From NCBI GenBank assembly GCA_024403275.1, contig JAKSSD010000002.1, forward strand, positions 1-64,000: a DNA stretch of 64,000 bases, given 5' to 3'. The notes beneath the pieces were generated by a model. It was not told the origin of the DNA. It did not search any database and was given only the letters and a program-made list of their open reading frames with translations. The position numbers and the translations under genes were made by a program. Of this stretch, positions 35,418 to 43,816 are shown one piece after another (position 1 is the stretch's first letter; each line of letters starts with the position of its first letter). Source of the stretch: Lachnospiraceae bacterium. GTDB lineage: Bacteria; Bacillota; Clostridia; Lachnospirales; Lachnospiraceae.

Positions 35418-36227
35418 TTATTTAATCATTATCATTCCAGCCATAGTTCCTCTCTTACCCTTTTGGGCTCTGTGAGAGAACAAAATATCATTATTACAGC
35501 AGGTACAAAGTCCCGAAATACTAATATGCTCTGGAAGAATTCCAGCATAAGCAAGTGTTCCAAATATGATTCTGCTTAAATCAAGATCATATTTTCCATC
35601 TTCCTTTTCGAAATACCAAGCATCATCAAGATAATCGAATTCCAAAAATTCTTCGTACACATCCTGACTTACTTCGTAACAGCACATTCCTATACAAGGT
35701 CCTATTCCCGCTATAATATCTGCAGGATTACATCCATATTCTGACACCATTTTCTCCACGGTTTTTCCTGCTATTTCAAGTGCTGTTCCCTTCCAGCCTG
35801 AATGTGCAATTCCAACTGCTTTTTTTACTGGATCATATAAGAAAACTGGTACGCAGTCGGCACATGTAATTGTTAATACAAGATTAGGCTCATTAGTAAC
35901 CAAGGCATCTACATCCACGTATGAAAAAGGTCTTAATAATCCCTTTCCTGCATCTTCCTTTGTTACAACTCTTACATTATTGCCATGATTAAGATTACCT
36001 ATAACTACATTATTCATATCAACACCAATAGCTTCTGTGAATAGTCTGTAGTTTTCAAGGATGTTTTCACGTGAATCTTTTGTCTTAATTCCAAGATTCA
36101 TGGAAGAAAAATAGCCTGTACTTACGCCTCCCTCTCTTGAAGAAAAAGCATGTACTATTTCATTATCATATTCATCAAAATCTGGAAATGTAAAATATAA
36201 GACTTCATTTCTATAATTTTCCTTCAT
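35418..36227 (-). CDS. pgeF: Laccase-domain protein (polyphenol oxidase / PgeF family, YfiH)
   Basis: The 269-residue cytoplasmic protein has the conserved TCADCVPVF motif, GIAHSGWKGTALEIAGKT and the GIGPCIGMCCYEVS segment of the Cu/Zn-binding DUF152 family. Members have been described as purine nucleoside phosphorylases and as peptidoglycan-editing factors, so the physiological role is open. The ATG at 36225-36227 has GGGGAGA upstream; the longer frame would run toward the SRP RNA. It lies just downstream of the SRP RNA terminator. Confidence 0.85.
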   Translation of the reverse strand: MKENYRNEVLYFTFPDFDEYDNEIVHAFSSREGGVSTGYFSSMNLGIKTKDSRENILENYRLFTEAIGVDMNNVVIGNLNHGNNVRVVTKEDAGKGLLRPFSYVDVDALVTNEPNLVLTITCADCVPVFLYDPVKKAVGIAHSGWKGTALEIAGKTVEKMVSEYGCNPADIIAGIGPCIGMCCYEVSQDVYEEFLEFDYLDDAWYFEKEDGKYDLDLSRIIFGTLAYAGILPEHISISGLCTCCNNDILFSHRAQKGKRGTMAGMIMIK

Positions 36228-36250
36228 AATAATCTCCCCTAAAATTATAT

Positions 36251-36451
36251 AAAAAACCCACATTACTATTCGACCTTGGTGCGTAACACAGATGGTTAGC
36301 TAGACTCAGGCACCCTTGCGGCACCCGGAAAATTCCTCTTAGTGCTGCTTCGTTCCCGACCTGACACGGTTCGTGGACATCCGTCGCGCAAGACCCAAGC
36401 TTCAAATGCCACTTCTCCATGGCTGCCACCAAAGCCGAATAGTAATGTGGG
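36251..36451 (-). ncRNA. ffs: Signal recognition particle RNA, large Gram-positive type
   Basis: The minus strand contains the conserved Ffh-binding helix 8 (GTGTCAGGTCGGGAACGAAGCAGC, positions near 36340-36370), with GGGTCTTGCG before it and GGTGCCGCAAGGGTGCCTG after it, in the same order as the Bacillus scRNA. The ends pair over about 16 bases (CCCACATTACTATTCG with CGAATAGTAATGTGGG), followed by six T residues. The mature RNA would be about 195 nt, shorter than the roughly 270 nt of Bacillus. It assembles with Ffh to target membrane proteins. Confidence 0.93.
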
Positions 36452-36458
36452 CAAGATG

Positions 36459-36487
36459 AGTATATATAAATTAATATATTTTGTCAA
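36459..36487 (-). promoter_or_regulatory. Consensus sigma-70 promoter of the SRP RNA gene
   Basis: The minus strand has TTGACA (36482-36487), a 17-base spacer and TATACT (36459-36464), with the RNA 5' end 7-8 bases further on. It fits in the short gap after the PEGA lipoprotein stop codon. Confidence 0.9.
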
Positions 36488-36495
36488 ATCACTAT

Positions 36496-37920
36496 CTAAT
36501 CCGTTAATATTAACAACTCTGAAAATGTATAATGACTATCATTTTGAATATCTTCAAGATTAATAGTATAACTTCTAGTCTGACATCCAGATTTTCTAAG
36601 CGTTATTACAATACTTCCGCTCGTTTTCACGAAACTAGTAGGAACTACCCCGACATAATTACCATCAAGATATAACTCTGCTCCAACAGGTGCATCAATA
36701 TAGACTTTCGTATTGTACTGATTTGGAGGAGCTATTGCATCTCCAGGATTATCTATATCCTGCTTATCTTTATTATTCGAATCATTATCTTTATTTGTAT
36801 CATTTTCAGGTTTGTTAGTTGTATTGTCGTTATTTGTTCCTGTATTAGTGTTGTTATTACTATTTGGCTGATTATCTGAAGATTCTTTATCATCCTTTTT
36901 ATCTTTATCAGCGACATCGCTTAATTTATCAAGCTTGATATTTAATTCAGCATCCATAGTTCCAACAGAAATATAACGCGACAAGGTCTGATAACCATCT
37001 GCTCTAACTATCATCTCATGAACACCACACTCAAGTCTTTGAGGTCTGTCAGGATTATCAACCCTTTTACCATCAATAAAAAGTGTCGCCTCTGATGGAG
37101 TGATAGTAAATGTAATATTACCAAATAATTCCTTAATTTCTATATCTGATAAATCTAATTCGACTTCCTGATTACGTCCGACAGTTACCTTCTTTACTCC
37201 TGAACTTCCATCTTTGCTAATATTGATAGAATGCTCTCCTTCTGGAACAGTAATAACCATATCTTCTGTAATTACTCTTATATCTTTTCCAATTTCTATA
37301 AATCCGCCAATGAAATAATCATCATTTGTAAGGCTTACAAATCCATGGCCATTGTCTTGAGTGATACTGTAAATCGTGTGATCGAAGCCATGAATTGTTA
37401 TGGAATCGCCTTCAGCTATTTCTAACACACTAATTTCTTCTTTTGATGAACAAACAACAACATTATCATCAAGGTCATATTTGTCCCCTAAATATTCCAT
37501 TCTTGTCGCTGAATTATAGAAATTAAAACTATCAACTCCGCTTATTGTGAAATATTTGTCGGAAATATCCAAGGTCTTTAATTGTTTAGCTTCCCTGTCA
37601 AAAGTAATGTCGCAAATCTCTCCATTACTAACCTGTTTTGCAACGAGACTCTTTCCATATTTATCATTAAAATATGTTAAATTATTATAGGAAAGAGTAT
37701 ATCTTAGTCCAGTATCCAAATTCTGAAATGTTATTTCCCCTGCTGCCTGATTATGATTAGAAATAATACAGGTATCCGAATAGATAAAGGTCGTAACATT
37801 CTGACTTGTATCATAATCTTCATCAGTAAGAGGAAGAGTAGTTGGTTTATCACAAGCACACAATCCCAAAATCAGTATTAAATTAATAAGAAAGATATTT
37901 ATTCTCTTAATAATCTTCAT
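36496..37920 (-). CDS. PEGA-domain lipoprotein
   Basis: The 474-residue protein has a lipoprotein signal peptide with lipobox LCAC (C23), so it should be anchored on the outer face of the membrane. Residues from about 230 to 325 and from about 405 to 465 resemble PEGA beta-sandwich domains (ATLFIDGKRVDNP and AELYLDGNYVGVVPTSF). Between them is a roughly 60-residue Asn/Asp/Lys/Thr-rich flexible linker. The first 200 residues are beta-rich and not assigned. PEGA domains occur in surface and cell-envelope proteins; a structural or peptidoglycan-facing role is an inference. It follows the cca gene by 9 bases. Confidence 0.8.
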   Translation of the reverse strand: MKIIKRINIFLINLILILGLCACDKPTTLPLTDEDYDTSQNVTTFIYSDTCIISNHNQAAGEITFQNLDTGLRYTLSYNNLTYFNDKYGKSLVAKQVSNGEICDITFDREAKQLKTLDISDKYFTISGVDSFNFYNSATRMEYLGDKYDLDDNVVVCSSKEEISVLEIAEGDSITIHGFDHTIYSITQDNGHGFVSLTNDDYFIGGFIEIGKDIRVITEDMVITVPEGEHSINISKDGSSGVKKVTVGRNQEVELDLSDIEIKELFGNITFTITPSEATLFIDGKRVDNPDRPQRLECGVHEMIVRADGYQTLSRYISVGTMDAELNIKLDKLSDVADKDKKDDKESSDNQPNSNNNTNTGTNNDNTTNKPENDTNKDNDSNNKDKQDIDNPGDAIAPPNQYNTKVYIDAPVGAELYLDGNYVGVVPTSFVKTSGSIVITLRKSGCQTRSYTINLEDIQNDSHYTFSELLILTD

Positions 37921-37929
37921 TCTTTTATC

Positions 37930-39252
37930 CTATTTTACATATTTTGTAAGAAGATACTCTCTGTCATTTTTGTCAGGATCATCAATAATTTCCATCAGCA
38001 TCTCATTGAGAATTTTACCAATCTCAGGTCCTGGATTCATTCCATTTTTTATTAAATCACTTCCTGTGACCGCCATATCTTTTAATTCTACACACTGCTT
38101 TTTTTGAATTATTGAGTCATAATCTTTTTTATTAACATTTAATCTTTCGAATTTCTCTTCTCGTTTATATTCACTTTGTCCTGAAAGATCCGCATTCCAT
38201 ACTTCAAAAATATCAGGAAAAGCTACTACTCCAACTCTATTAATAGCTCTTCTCATATATTTCTCGCCTGGCTCTATTCTTTCATCATGATATCTTACCA
38301 ATCGACTAACTTTATCAATTGTATCATTATCATATTTAAGTCTTCTTAAGATTTCTTTTGACATTTCCTGTGATTTTATAGGATGTCCATGGAAATGATC
38401 AATTCCCTCTTCATCAGTAGTTTTACATGCTGGTTTCCCCATATCATGAAAAAGCATAGCCAGTCTTAAAACCTTATCGCTTCTTACCTCGCATACAGTT
38501 TTTAAAATATGGTCGCCTACAGAATAACAATGATGAGGGTTATTTTGATTAGTCTCAAAACAAACATCTAATTCAGGCATAAAAACTTTGGTTAATCCTA
38601 ATTTGTAGGCAGTTTTAATCATTTCTGGATGATCAGAAGTAATTGTTTTAGTTAATTCTGTCTGAATTCTTTCCGCACTGATTTTTGATAAAGTAGGTGC
38701 CAATTCACCTATAGCCTTGTAAGTTTCCTCTTCTATATCGTAACCTAACTGAGCTGCAAATCTGATTGCTCTAAACAATCTCAATGCGTCCTCTGTAAAT
38801 CTTTCAACTGGATTTCCTACACATCTTATAACCTTTTTCTCGATATCTTCCATTCCACCGAAAATATCAACCAGTCCATCTTTATCATTATATGCCATAG
38901 CATTAATGGTAAAATCTCTTCTCAAAAGATCTTCTTTAAGATTAGAAGTAAACTCTACATCTTTAGGGTGTCGACCATCTTCGTACTCCCCATCTATTCT
39001 GTAAGTAGTAACTTCATATCCTTCGGATCCTATAAGAACAGTCACTGTTCCATGCTTAAGACCTGTATCAACAGTTCTCTTGAAGATTTTTTTAACTTCC
39101 ATAGGTTTAGCTGAAGTAGTAATATCCCAATCATTTGGAATTCTTCCAAGAATACTATCCCTTACGCATCCACCAACAGCATATGCCTCAAATCCTGCAT
39201 TATTTAATTTTTCAATTATTTCTTTTACATCACAAGGCAAAAAAATCGTCAT
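37930..39252 (-). CDS. cca: CCA-adding tRNA nucleotidyltransferase (with HD domain)
   Basis: The 440-residue protein has the class II nucleotidyltransferase head with AVGGCVRDSILGR and the metal-binding DWDITT, the RRDFTINAMAY motif, the RNA-binding neck and an HD domain (LFHDMGKPACKT, with FHGHP) that may give phosphohydrolase activity. It builds or repairs the CCA 3' end of tRNAs. The ATG at 39250-39252 is preferred over a TTG 25 codons upstream; even so it overlaps the upstream transglutaminase-like gene by 23 bases, implying coupled translation. Confidence 0.9.
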   Translation of the reverse strand: MTIFLPCDVKEIIEKLNNAGFEAYAVGGCVRDSILGRIPNDWDITTSAKPMEVKKIFKRTVDTGLKHGTVTVLIGSEGYEVTTYRIDGEYEDGRHPKDVEFTSNLKEDLLRRDFTINAMAYNDKDGLVDIFGGMEDIEKKVIRCVGNPVERFTEDALRLFRAIRFAAQLGYDIEEETYKAIGELAPTLSKISAERIQTELTKTITSDHPEMIKTAYKLGLTKVFMPELDVCFETNQNNPHHCYSVGDHILKTVCEVRSDKVLRLAMLFHDMGKPACKTTDEEGIDHFHGHPIKSQEMSKEILRRLKYDNDTIDKVSRLVRYHDERIEPGEKYMRRAINRVGVVAFPDIFEVWNADLSGQSEYKREEKFERLNVNKKDYDSIIQKKQCVELKDMAVTGSDLIKNGMNPGPEIGKILNEMLMEIIDDPDKNDREYLLTKYVK

Positions 39253-40231
39253 CTCTGTTACTAAATTCCTGTCTCTTTCTGTCCAATTCTTTTTGGAAGC
39301 GAATTCTTTCCATCTCCTCTTCCTCAAGCTGTTTGTTTATCTCTTTTAATTCCTGTTCATCAATAAACTTCTTAAGTAATTTAAATAATGGGAAGCATAA
39401 TATTACAAAAACAATTCCTATTGCAATAGCAAATCCTCTATAGTTAGGAATTAAGTTTTTATTTTCTTTAGGACCTCTTCCTCTAACTTCTAAAGATTCC
39501 TTAGCATCTACTCCACTTCCGCCATGATCCCAGTCTGCATCACATTTAAGGAAATAATCATATCCAACATTTCCTCCTCCAAGATCATCCCAAGTAACAT
39601 CAACATAATACCATTTGCCATCGACCATGACTTTATTCCATACATGATCCGTTGAAAAATCAAGCTGAACAGGGATTCCTGCTTCTTTCATAATAAGATA
39701 GAAACTATATGCATAACCATTACATGCAGAGCTTCTTAAATATAAACAGTTAAATGATCCACCATAAAAATAAGAATATTTATTTATGAGAATAAGGTAA
39801 TCATGAATCGCTTTAACCTTGTCATAATCGTTACTTAATTTCTTATTCAATGCTTTAGCAATTGATTTTGCTCGTATTTTGGCTAATTTTTCTGTAATCA
39901 GATAAGGTCTGCTCATTTCAACCTTAACATGATACAAGCCGCCGCTCATTGTATATCTGTATGAATAGCTATAGAATTCACACGCAGTATTTTCATTTCT
40001 TTCTAATACTTTTAAATATAACTCAGTAAAATTTAAAGTATCAGGAGAAACTGCTGAATCAAACTTTATTGTTGTTTTATGATCAATAACTGCATCAGCA
40101 ATAGATATAACCATCTGATCATGGCTTGTAAGTACATAATTTAATTTTCTATGATGTGAAAAAATACTTCCAAATATTAAAGCTATTATTCCAACAACAA
40201 TAATTGTTACCGCTATTGTAAATTTCTTCAT
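39230..40231 (-). CDS. Membrane-anchored transglutaminase-like protein
   Basis: The 333-residue protein has an N-terminal signal-anchor helix (about 5-27), an extracytoplasmic transglutaminase-like cysteine-protease fold with a probable triad in SSACNGYAY, TDHVWNKV and DVTWDD, a second transmembrane helix (about 265-288) and a charged cytoplasmic coiled-coil tail rich in Glu, Lys and Arg. Such proteins may be peptidases or amidases acting on wall proteins; the substrate is unknown. It is the first gene before cca and the lipoprotein gene in the leftward group. Confidence 0.78.
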   Translation of the reverse strand: MKKFTIAVTIIVVGIIALIFGSIFSHHRKLNYVLTSHDQMVISIADAVIDHKTTIKFDSAVSPDTLNFTELYLKVLERNENTACEFYSYSYRYTMSGGLYHVKVEMSRPYLITEKLAKIRAKSIAKALNKKLSNDYDKVKAIHDYLILINKYSYFYGGSFNCLYLRSSACNGYAYSFYLIMKEAGIPVQLDFSTDHVWNKVMVDGKWYYVDVTWDDLGGGNVGYDYFLKCDADWDHGGSGVDAKESLEVRGRGPKENKNLIPNYRGFAIAIGIVFVILCFPLFKLLKKFIDEQELKEINKQLEEEEMERIRFQKELDRKRQEFSNRDDDFFAL

Positions 40232-40315
40232 ATTAAGCTCCTAACTTTGCATATTATTTTTATCGTATCAAAAATTATACGTCTTGTCGATATTTCATGT
40301 GTTATCCTTTTGTGA

Positions 40316-40321
40316 TATAAT
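40316..40321 (+). promoter_or_regulatory. Extended -10 element for the HAD hydrolase gene
   Basis: The plus strand reads TGTGATATAAT, an extended -10 (TGnTATAAT), 31 bases upstream of the ATG. Confidence 0.5.
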
Positions 40322-40352
40322 CCAGTAAAATCAAGCTTTTGAGAGGATTAAT

Positions 40353-40997
40353 ATGCTTAAAAAAAATATAATATTCGATTTGGATGGAACTCTTATAGAT
40401 ACAGAAAAATTATATAGAAAATACTGGCCTATGGCCCTGGCTGATTACGGCTACGAATTATCTGATGAAAGAGCATTGATGTTACGCTCCTTAGGTAGAC
40501 CTTTTGCTCCAGCTCAGTTTAAAGAATGGTATGGACAGGATTTCGATTATGACCTCGTAAGAAAAAGAAGAAAAGAATATGTTGAAGGTCATATTGAAAA
40601 ACATGGCGTAGAATTAAGACCAGGCGTAATAGAACTTCTTGATTATCTTAAGGAAAAAAATATCACAACTGCCATTGCCACTGCAACAGATCTTGAAAGA
40701 ACAACTAAATATCTTGAAATGACCGGAATTAATGGGCGTTTCGAGCAAATCATCTGTGCCACAATGGTTAAGAGAGGTAAACCTGCTCCTGATATATATG
40801 AATATGTCTGCAGTAAACTTAATGCTCTACCATCCGATTGTTATGCAGTTGAGGATGCTCCAAATGGAGTAAAGAGTGCCTATACTGCAGGACTTAATGT
40901 TATATTTGTTCCTGACCAGGCACCTTCAGATGAAGAGCTTAGAAAAATGCTCTTCGCTGAAGTTGAAAGAATCGACCTGATTAAACAGTTCTTTTAA
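40353..40997 (+). CDS. HAD-superfamily phosphatase, beta-phosphoglucomutase-like subgroup
   Basis: The 214-residue protein shows the four HAD motifs: nucleophile Asp in FDLDGTLIDTE, TAIATATD for motif II, the lysine in KRGKPAPDIYE for motif III and VEDAPNGVKSA for motif IV, with an alpha-helical cap inserted after motif I. Members dephosphorylate or isomerise small sugar phosphates; the Asp-x-Asp with E following supports a phosphatase or mutase, and the substrate is not predictable. It runs against the local gene direction, and its stop abuts the convergent ABC-2 permease stop. Confidence 0.85.
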   Translation: MLKKNIIFDLDGTLIDTEKLYRKYWPMALADYGYELSDERALMLRSLGRPFAPAQFKEWYGQDFDYDLVRKRRKEYVEGHIEKHGVELRPGVIELLDYLKEKNITTAIATATDLERTTKYLEMTGINGRFEQIICATMVKRGKPAPDIYEYVCSKLNALPSDCYAVEDAPNGVKSAYTAGLNVIFVPDQAPSDEELRKMLFAEVERIDLIKQFF

Positions 40998-41795
40998 TCA
41001 AGAACCTGTTCCTGAATATTTGTTAGCTCCAAGCATCCAGAACTTGTATGAAAGGAAGAAAAACAATATTCCATAAGCTGGTGCAATCCAGGTAAGAACT
41101 GGAATATGATCTGGCCTTAACACTACAAGACTTGGATAATATGCTATGTAAGCTATAGGAATAATAAATGTAAATACAATCTTAAAGAATGTTGAAAATA
41201 CAGTAACTGGATATTTTGCATAGTCCCTGAATTTGTTCATTGTAACCATTACATATCCTGAATTGGTTAAAAAGAAACAGGTAGCTGCTGCAAAATTCAT
41301 TATTCCTATCATAAATAATGAAGCTGTAAATAACGCTACAATCATTGCCAGTACATTAATAAATGTTACTGGCAATTTTAATTTATTCCAAGCAAAAATT
41401 ATTGTACCCATTCCCACAAGGAACTGGCCAATTCCCTTGGTATCAAATTCCTCTGATATATAATAGAAGAAAATATCTATTGGTCTGAAGCAGTATTTGA
41501 TAAAATCTCCATCATATACATAGTGTCTTAAATGCCAGTTATTATCAAAAAGGCACTGAAGCGGTGTAAGTGACACAAGTGAAAAGCCATATAAGAAAAG
41601 CATTTCATAATATGTCCATCCGCAGACACTTGGGAAATTCAAAAATATAATATAGAATGCCAAAAGCTCTGATATATCCGTCAAAATCATACCTATCATT
41701 GAAATGATAAAGTCTGATCGGTAACTCATTTTACTCTTAAAGCTCTGGATTACTATTTTTCTGTATATCTTTAAATAAAAACCTAATCTTTTCAT
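40998..41795 (-). CDS. ABC-2 family exporter permease (DUF990-like), second subunit
   Basis: The 265-residue integral membrane protein has about six helices and lies in a three-gene set with another ABC-2 permease and an ATPase. The ATG at 41793-41795 with GGAG 7 bases upstream is preferred to a TTG four codons earlier. The trio resembles the COG3694/COG4587/COG4586 exporters found throughout Firmicutes. The cargo is unknown. It probably forms a heterodimeric channel with the neighbouring permease. Confidence 0.83.
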   Translation of the reverse strand: MKRLGFYLKIYRKIVIQSFKSKMSYRSDFIISMIGMILTDISELLAFYIIFLNFPSVCGWTYYEMLFLYGFSLVSLTPLQCLFDNNWHLRHYVYDGDFIKYCFRPIDIFFYYISEEFDTKGIGQFLVGMGTIIFAWNKLKLPVTFINVLAMIVALFTASLFMIGIMNFAAATCFFLTNSGYVMVTMNKFRDYAKYPVTVFSTFFKIVFTFIIPIAYIAYYPSLVVLRPDHIPVLTWIAPAYGILFFFLSYKFWMLGANKYSGTGS

Positions 41796-41809
41796 AATAA
41801 TCTCCAATA

Positions 41810-42613
41810 TCAGCCACCATTAACTGTAATGGTTCTCTCCGATATTTTCCAAAATATTTTACCAATTATAAATAATCCAATAACCCACAACAGCTGTTCA
41901 AGAATCATTAAAAGTGAATCCTTTGTTGTCAGACTGCTGTTGGTAAGAAACATTAACGGCGTATTGTAAATTGAATGAAATGGGAAGAACATCACAATCT
42001 TTTTTAAGGTTTCTGGGAAGAATGCAAGCGGAACTGTAGCCCCTGACATAAAGAGTACTACAACCTCCTTCATAATATTGATTCCCCAGATTGACTGGGT
42101 ATAAAGGCAAATGGTTCCTACCATAAAGTCTATTGTGAAATTAATTAACATTCCAAGTGTTGCCGCTATCAGATAATATACAAGGTTGATTCCCATTGGA
42201 ATTGCTCCCTTTGTAATAATCTGAACAATTATAAAAGTAGGAATAAAGGTAACCACAAAGGCTGCTATATTTCCGCCTTCCATGCCAAATAATAAATACT
42301 GTTCATAAGGAATCGGCTTTAATAAATCCAGTACGATTTTACCGCTTTGAACAGCTCGTCCCATTTCCCAAACAAGGTATGCTTCCATAAATGTGAACTG
42401 AGCAGAAGCCAAAACCAAGTAAATCATGGTGTCATTAAATGACATTCCATTTACTACACCACCGTCAACTGATGCATATATTGCTTTCCACAGGTTATAT
42501 ATAACTATTAAATAAATAATATTTCCAAGAAGCATTACCAGAGCACTTACCCTGAACTGGAGAAACTCCATTATGGCAGCCCTGATTAATGCTAACCATG
42601 CTCTAACTCTCAT
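41810..42613 (-). CDS. ABC-2 family exporter permease (DUF990-like), first subunit
   Basis: The 267-residue permease has about six transmembrane helices starting around residue 20 (SALVMLLGNIIYLIVIYNLW). It follows the ATPase gene by 10 bases and precedes the second permease by 14 bases, so the three form one operon. The pairing of two different permeases with one ATPase indicates an exporter of the ABC-2 type, possibly for polysaccharide, lipid or drug; nothing nearby narrows this. Confidence 0.83.
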   Translation of the reverse strand: MRVRAWLALIRAAIMEFLQFRVSALVMLLGNIIYLIVIYNLWKAIYASVDGGVVNGMSFNDTMIYLVLASAQFTFMEAYLVWEMGRAVQSGKIVLDLLKPIPYEQYLLFGMEGGNIAAFVVTFIPTFIIVQIITKGAIPMGINLVYYLIAATLGMLINFTIDFMVGTICLYTQSIWGINIMKEVVVLFMSGATVPLAFFPETLKKIVMFFPFHSIYNTPLMFLTNSSLTTKDSLLMILEQLLWVIGLFIIGKIFWKISERTITVNGG

Positions 42614-42623
42614 TTTGTATCCC

Positions 42624-43682
42624 TTATTCTTTCTTCTTAAGATTTTCAGCGTCCTCGTAAATTTTTCTAATTACGCTCTCTGTAGAAATTTCTTCCAGTA
42701 ACACATCATAAATTTTAATCTTTTCCTGAAGATACTGAAGAACCTTCATTAAATGAACCTGTGATTCATCAATAAGAATTGAATAGAAATCCTCATCCTG
42801 ACCTACTGTAAAGTCTGCTGCCTCAAATCCTTCCTTTAAGAGATTCTCTATCTGTTCTTTCTCTTTATCTCTGATATCCTGAGACAATTCCTCAGCATGC
42901 TTATCAATCTTAATTTTCAATGTTCTATATGCACCAAAGAAGCTCTTTAAATGATTTATATCATTGTCATAAAGCATTGTTCCCTTATCAATTATTACTA
43001 TTCTCTCACAAAGAGCATCTACGTCTCCCATATCGTGAGTAGTAAGTATTACCGTAGTATTCTTTTCTTTATTCAAGGCTTTAATAAGATTTCTAATTTT
43101 TGCCTTCATTGATACATCAAGACCAATTGTTGGTTCATCAAGGAAGACAATTGGAGGATTATGAAGAAATGCTGCAAGAATATCACTAAGAGTTCTCTGA
43201 CCAAGTGACATCTGTCTGATTGGCTTTGAATATAGTTCCTTTATATCTACAAGTGACTCGTACAAAGCTAACATTTCCTTGTAATCCTTATCAGAAATTC
43301 CATAAATATCTTTTAATAATTTAAATGATTCAATCAATGGAAGTGACCACCAAAGCTGTGAACGCTGGCCAAATACAACTCCTATATTCTGAGCATTTGA
43401 TGTTCTGTTCTTGTAAGGAATCTGACCATTTACAAGAATTTCACCACGAGTTGGCTGCAATACACCTGTCATAATCTTAATTGTTGTAGATTTTCCTGCT
43501 CCATTTGGTCCTAAGTAACCAACTATTTCTCCCGGCTTAATTTTCATGGATACATTATTTACTGCTTTGATTACCTTATAATCTCGTGAAAATAAATCCT
43601 GAAAGCTTCCCTTTAAGCCTTCATGTCTATTCAATACCTTAAATTCTTTGTCTATATTTTTTAATTCTATTACGTATTCCAT
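42624..43682 (-). CDS. ABC exporter ATPase subunit (COG4586 type)
   Basis: The 352-residue ATPase has Walker A GPNGAGKST, a Q-loop region, a modified signature MSLGQRTLSDI in place of LSGGQ, Walker B IVFLDEPTIGLD and the switch histidine in LTTHDMGDVDAL. A C-terminal extension of about 100 residues (240-352) is typical of this exporter family and may bind the permeases. It is the first gene of the three-gene operon and energises the two permeases. Confidence 0.9.
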   Translation of the reverse strand: MEYVIELKNIDKEFKVLNRHEGLKGSFQDLFSRDYKVIKAVNNVSMKIKPGEIVGYLGPNGAGKSTTIKIMTGVLQPTRGEILVNGQIPYKNRTSNAQNIGVVFGQRSQLWWSLPLIESFKLLKDIYGISDKDYKEMLALYESLVDIKELYSKPIRQMSLGQRTLSDILAAFLHNPPIVFLDEPTIGLDVSMKAKIRNLIKALNKEKNTTVILTTHDMGDVDALCERIVIIDKGTMLYDNDINHLKSFFGAYRTLKIKIDKHAEELSQDIRDKEKEQIENLLKEGFEAADFTVGQDEDFYSILIDESQVHLMKVLQYLQEKIKIYDVLLEEISTESVIRKIYEDAENLKKKE

Positions 43683-43749
43683 GAGTCACCTCCGTAATAA
43701 TTTTTGAAATAATTGTTTTCTAACATAGCACAATCATTTTTATTTTGCA

Positions 43750-43783
43750 AGAAAAAAAGTTGCAGCTTACACTACAACTTTTT
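43750..43783 (-). terminator. Terminator between the GH43 gene and the ABC-2 operon
   Basis: AAAAAGTTGTAG pairs with CTGCAACTTTTT (one G-T pair) on the minus strand, with more T residues following. Confidence 0.75.
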
Positions 43784-43816
43784 AATTCTTTTACTATTCG
43801 TTTTATCACTAAGATA

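Noticed and set aside
36211..36487. Minus-strand open frames of 60-73 codons overlapping the SRP RNA gene
   Set aside because: They lie inside the SRP RNA with its own consensus promoter and terminator; the translations resemble no protein.
42624..43682. ABC ATPase signature MSLGQ in place of LSGGQ as a sign of inactivation
   Set aside because: Walker A, Walker B and the switch histidine are intact, and variant signatures are usual in this exporter family.
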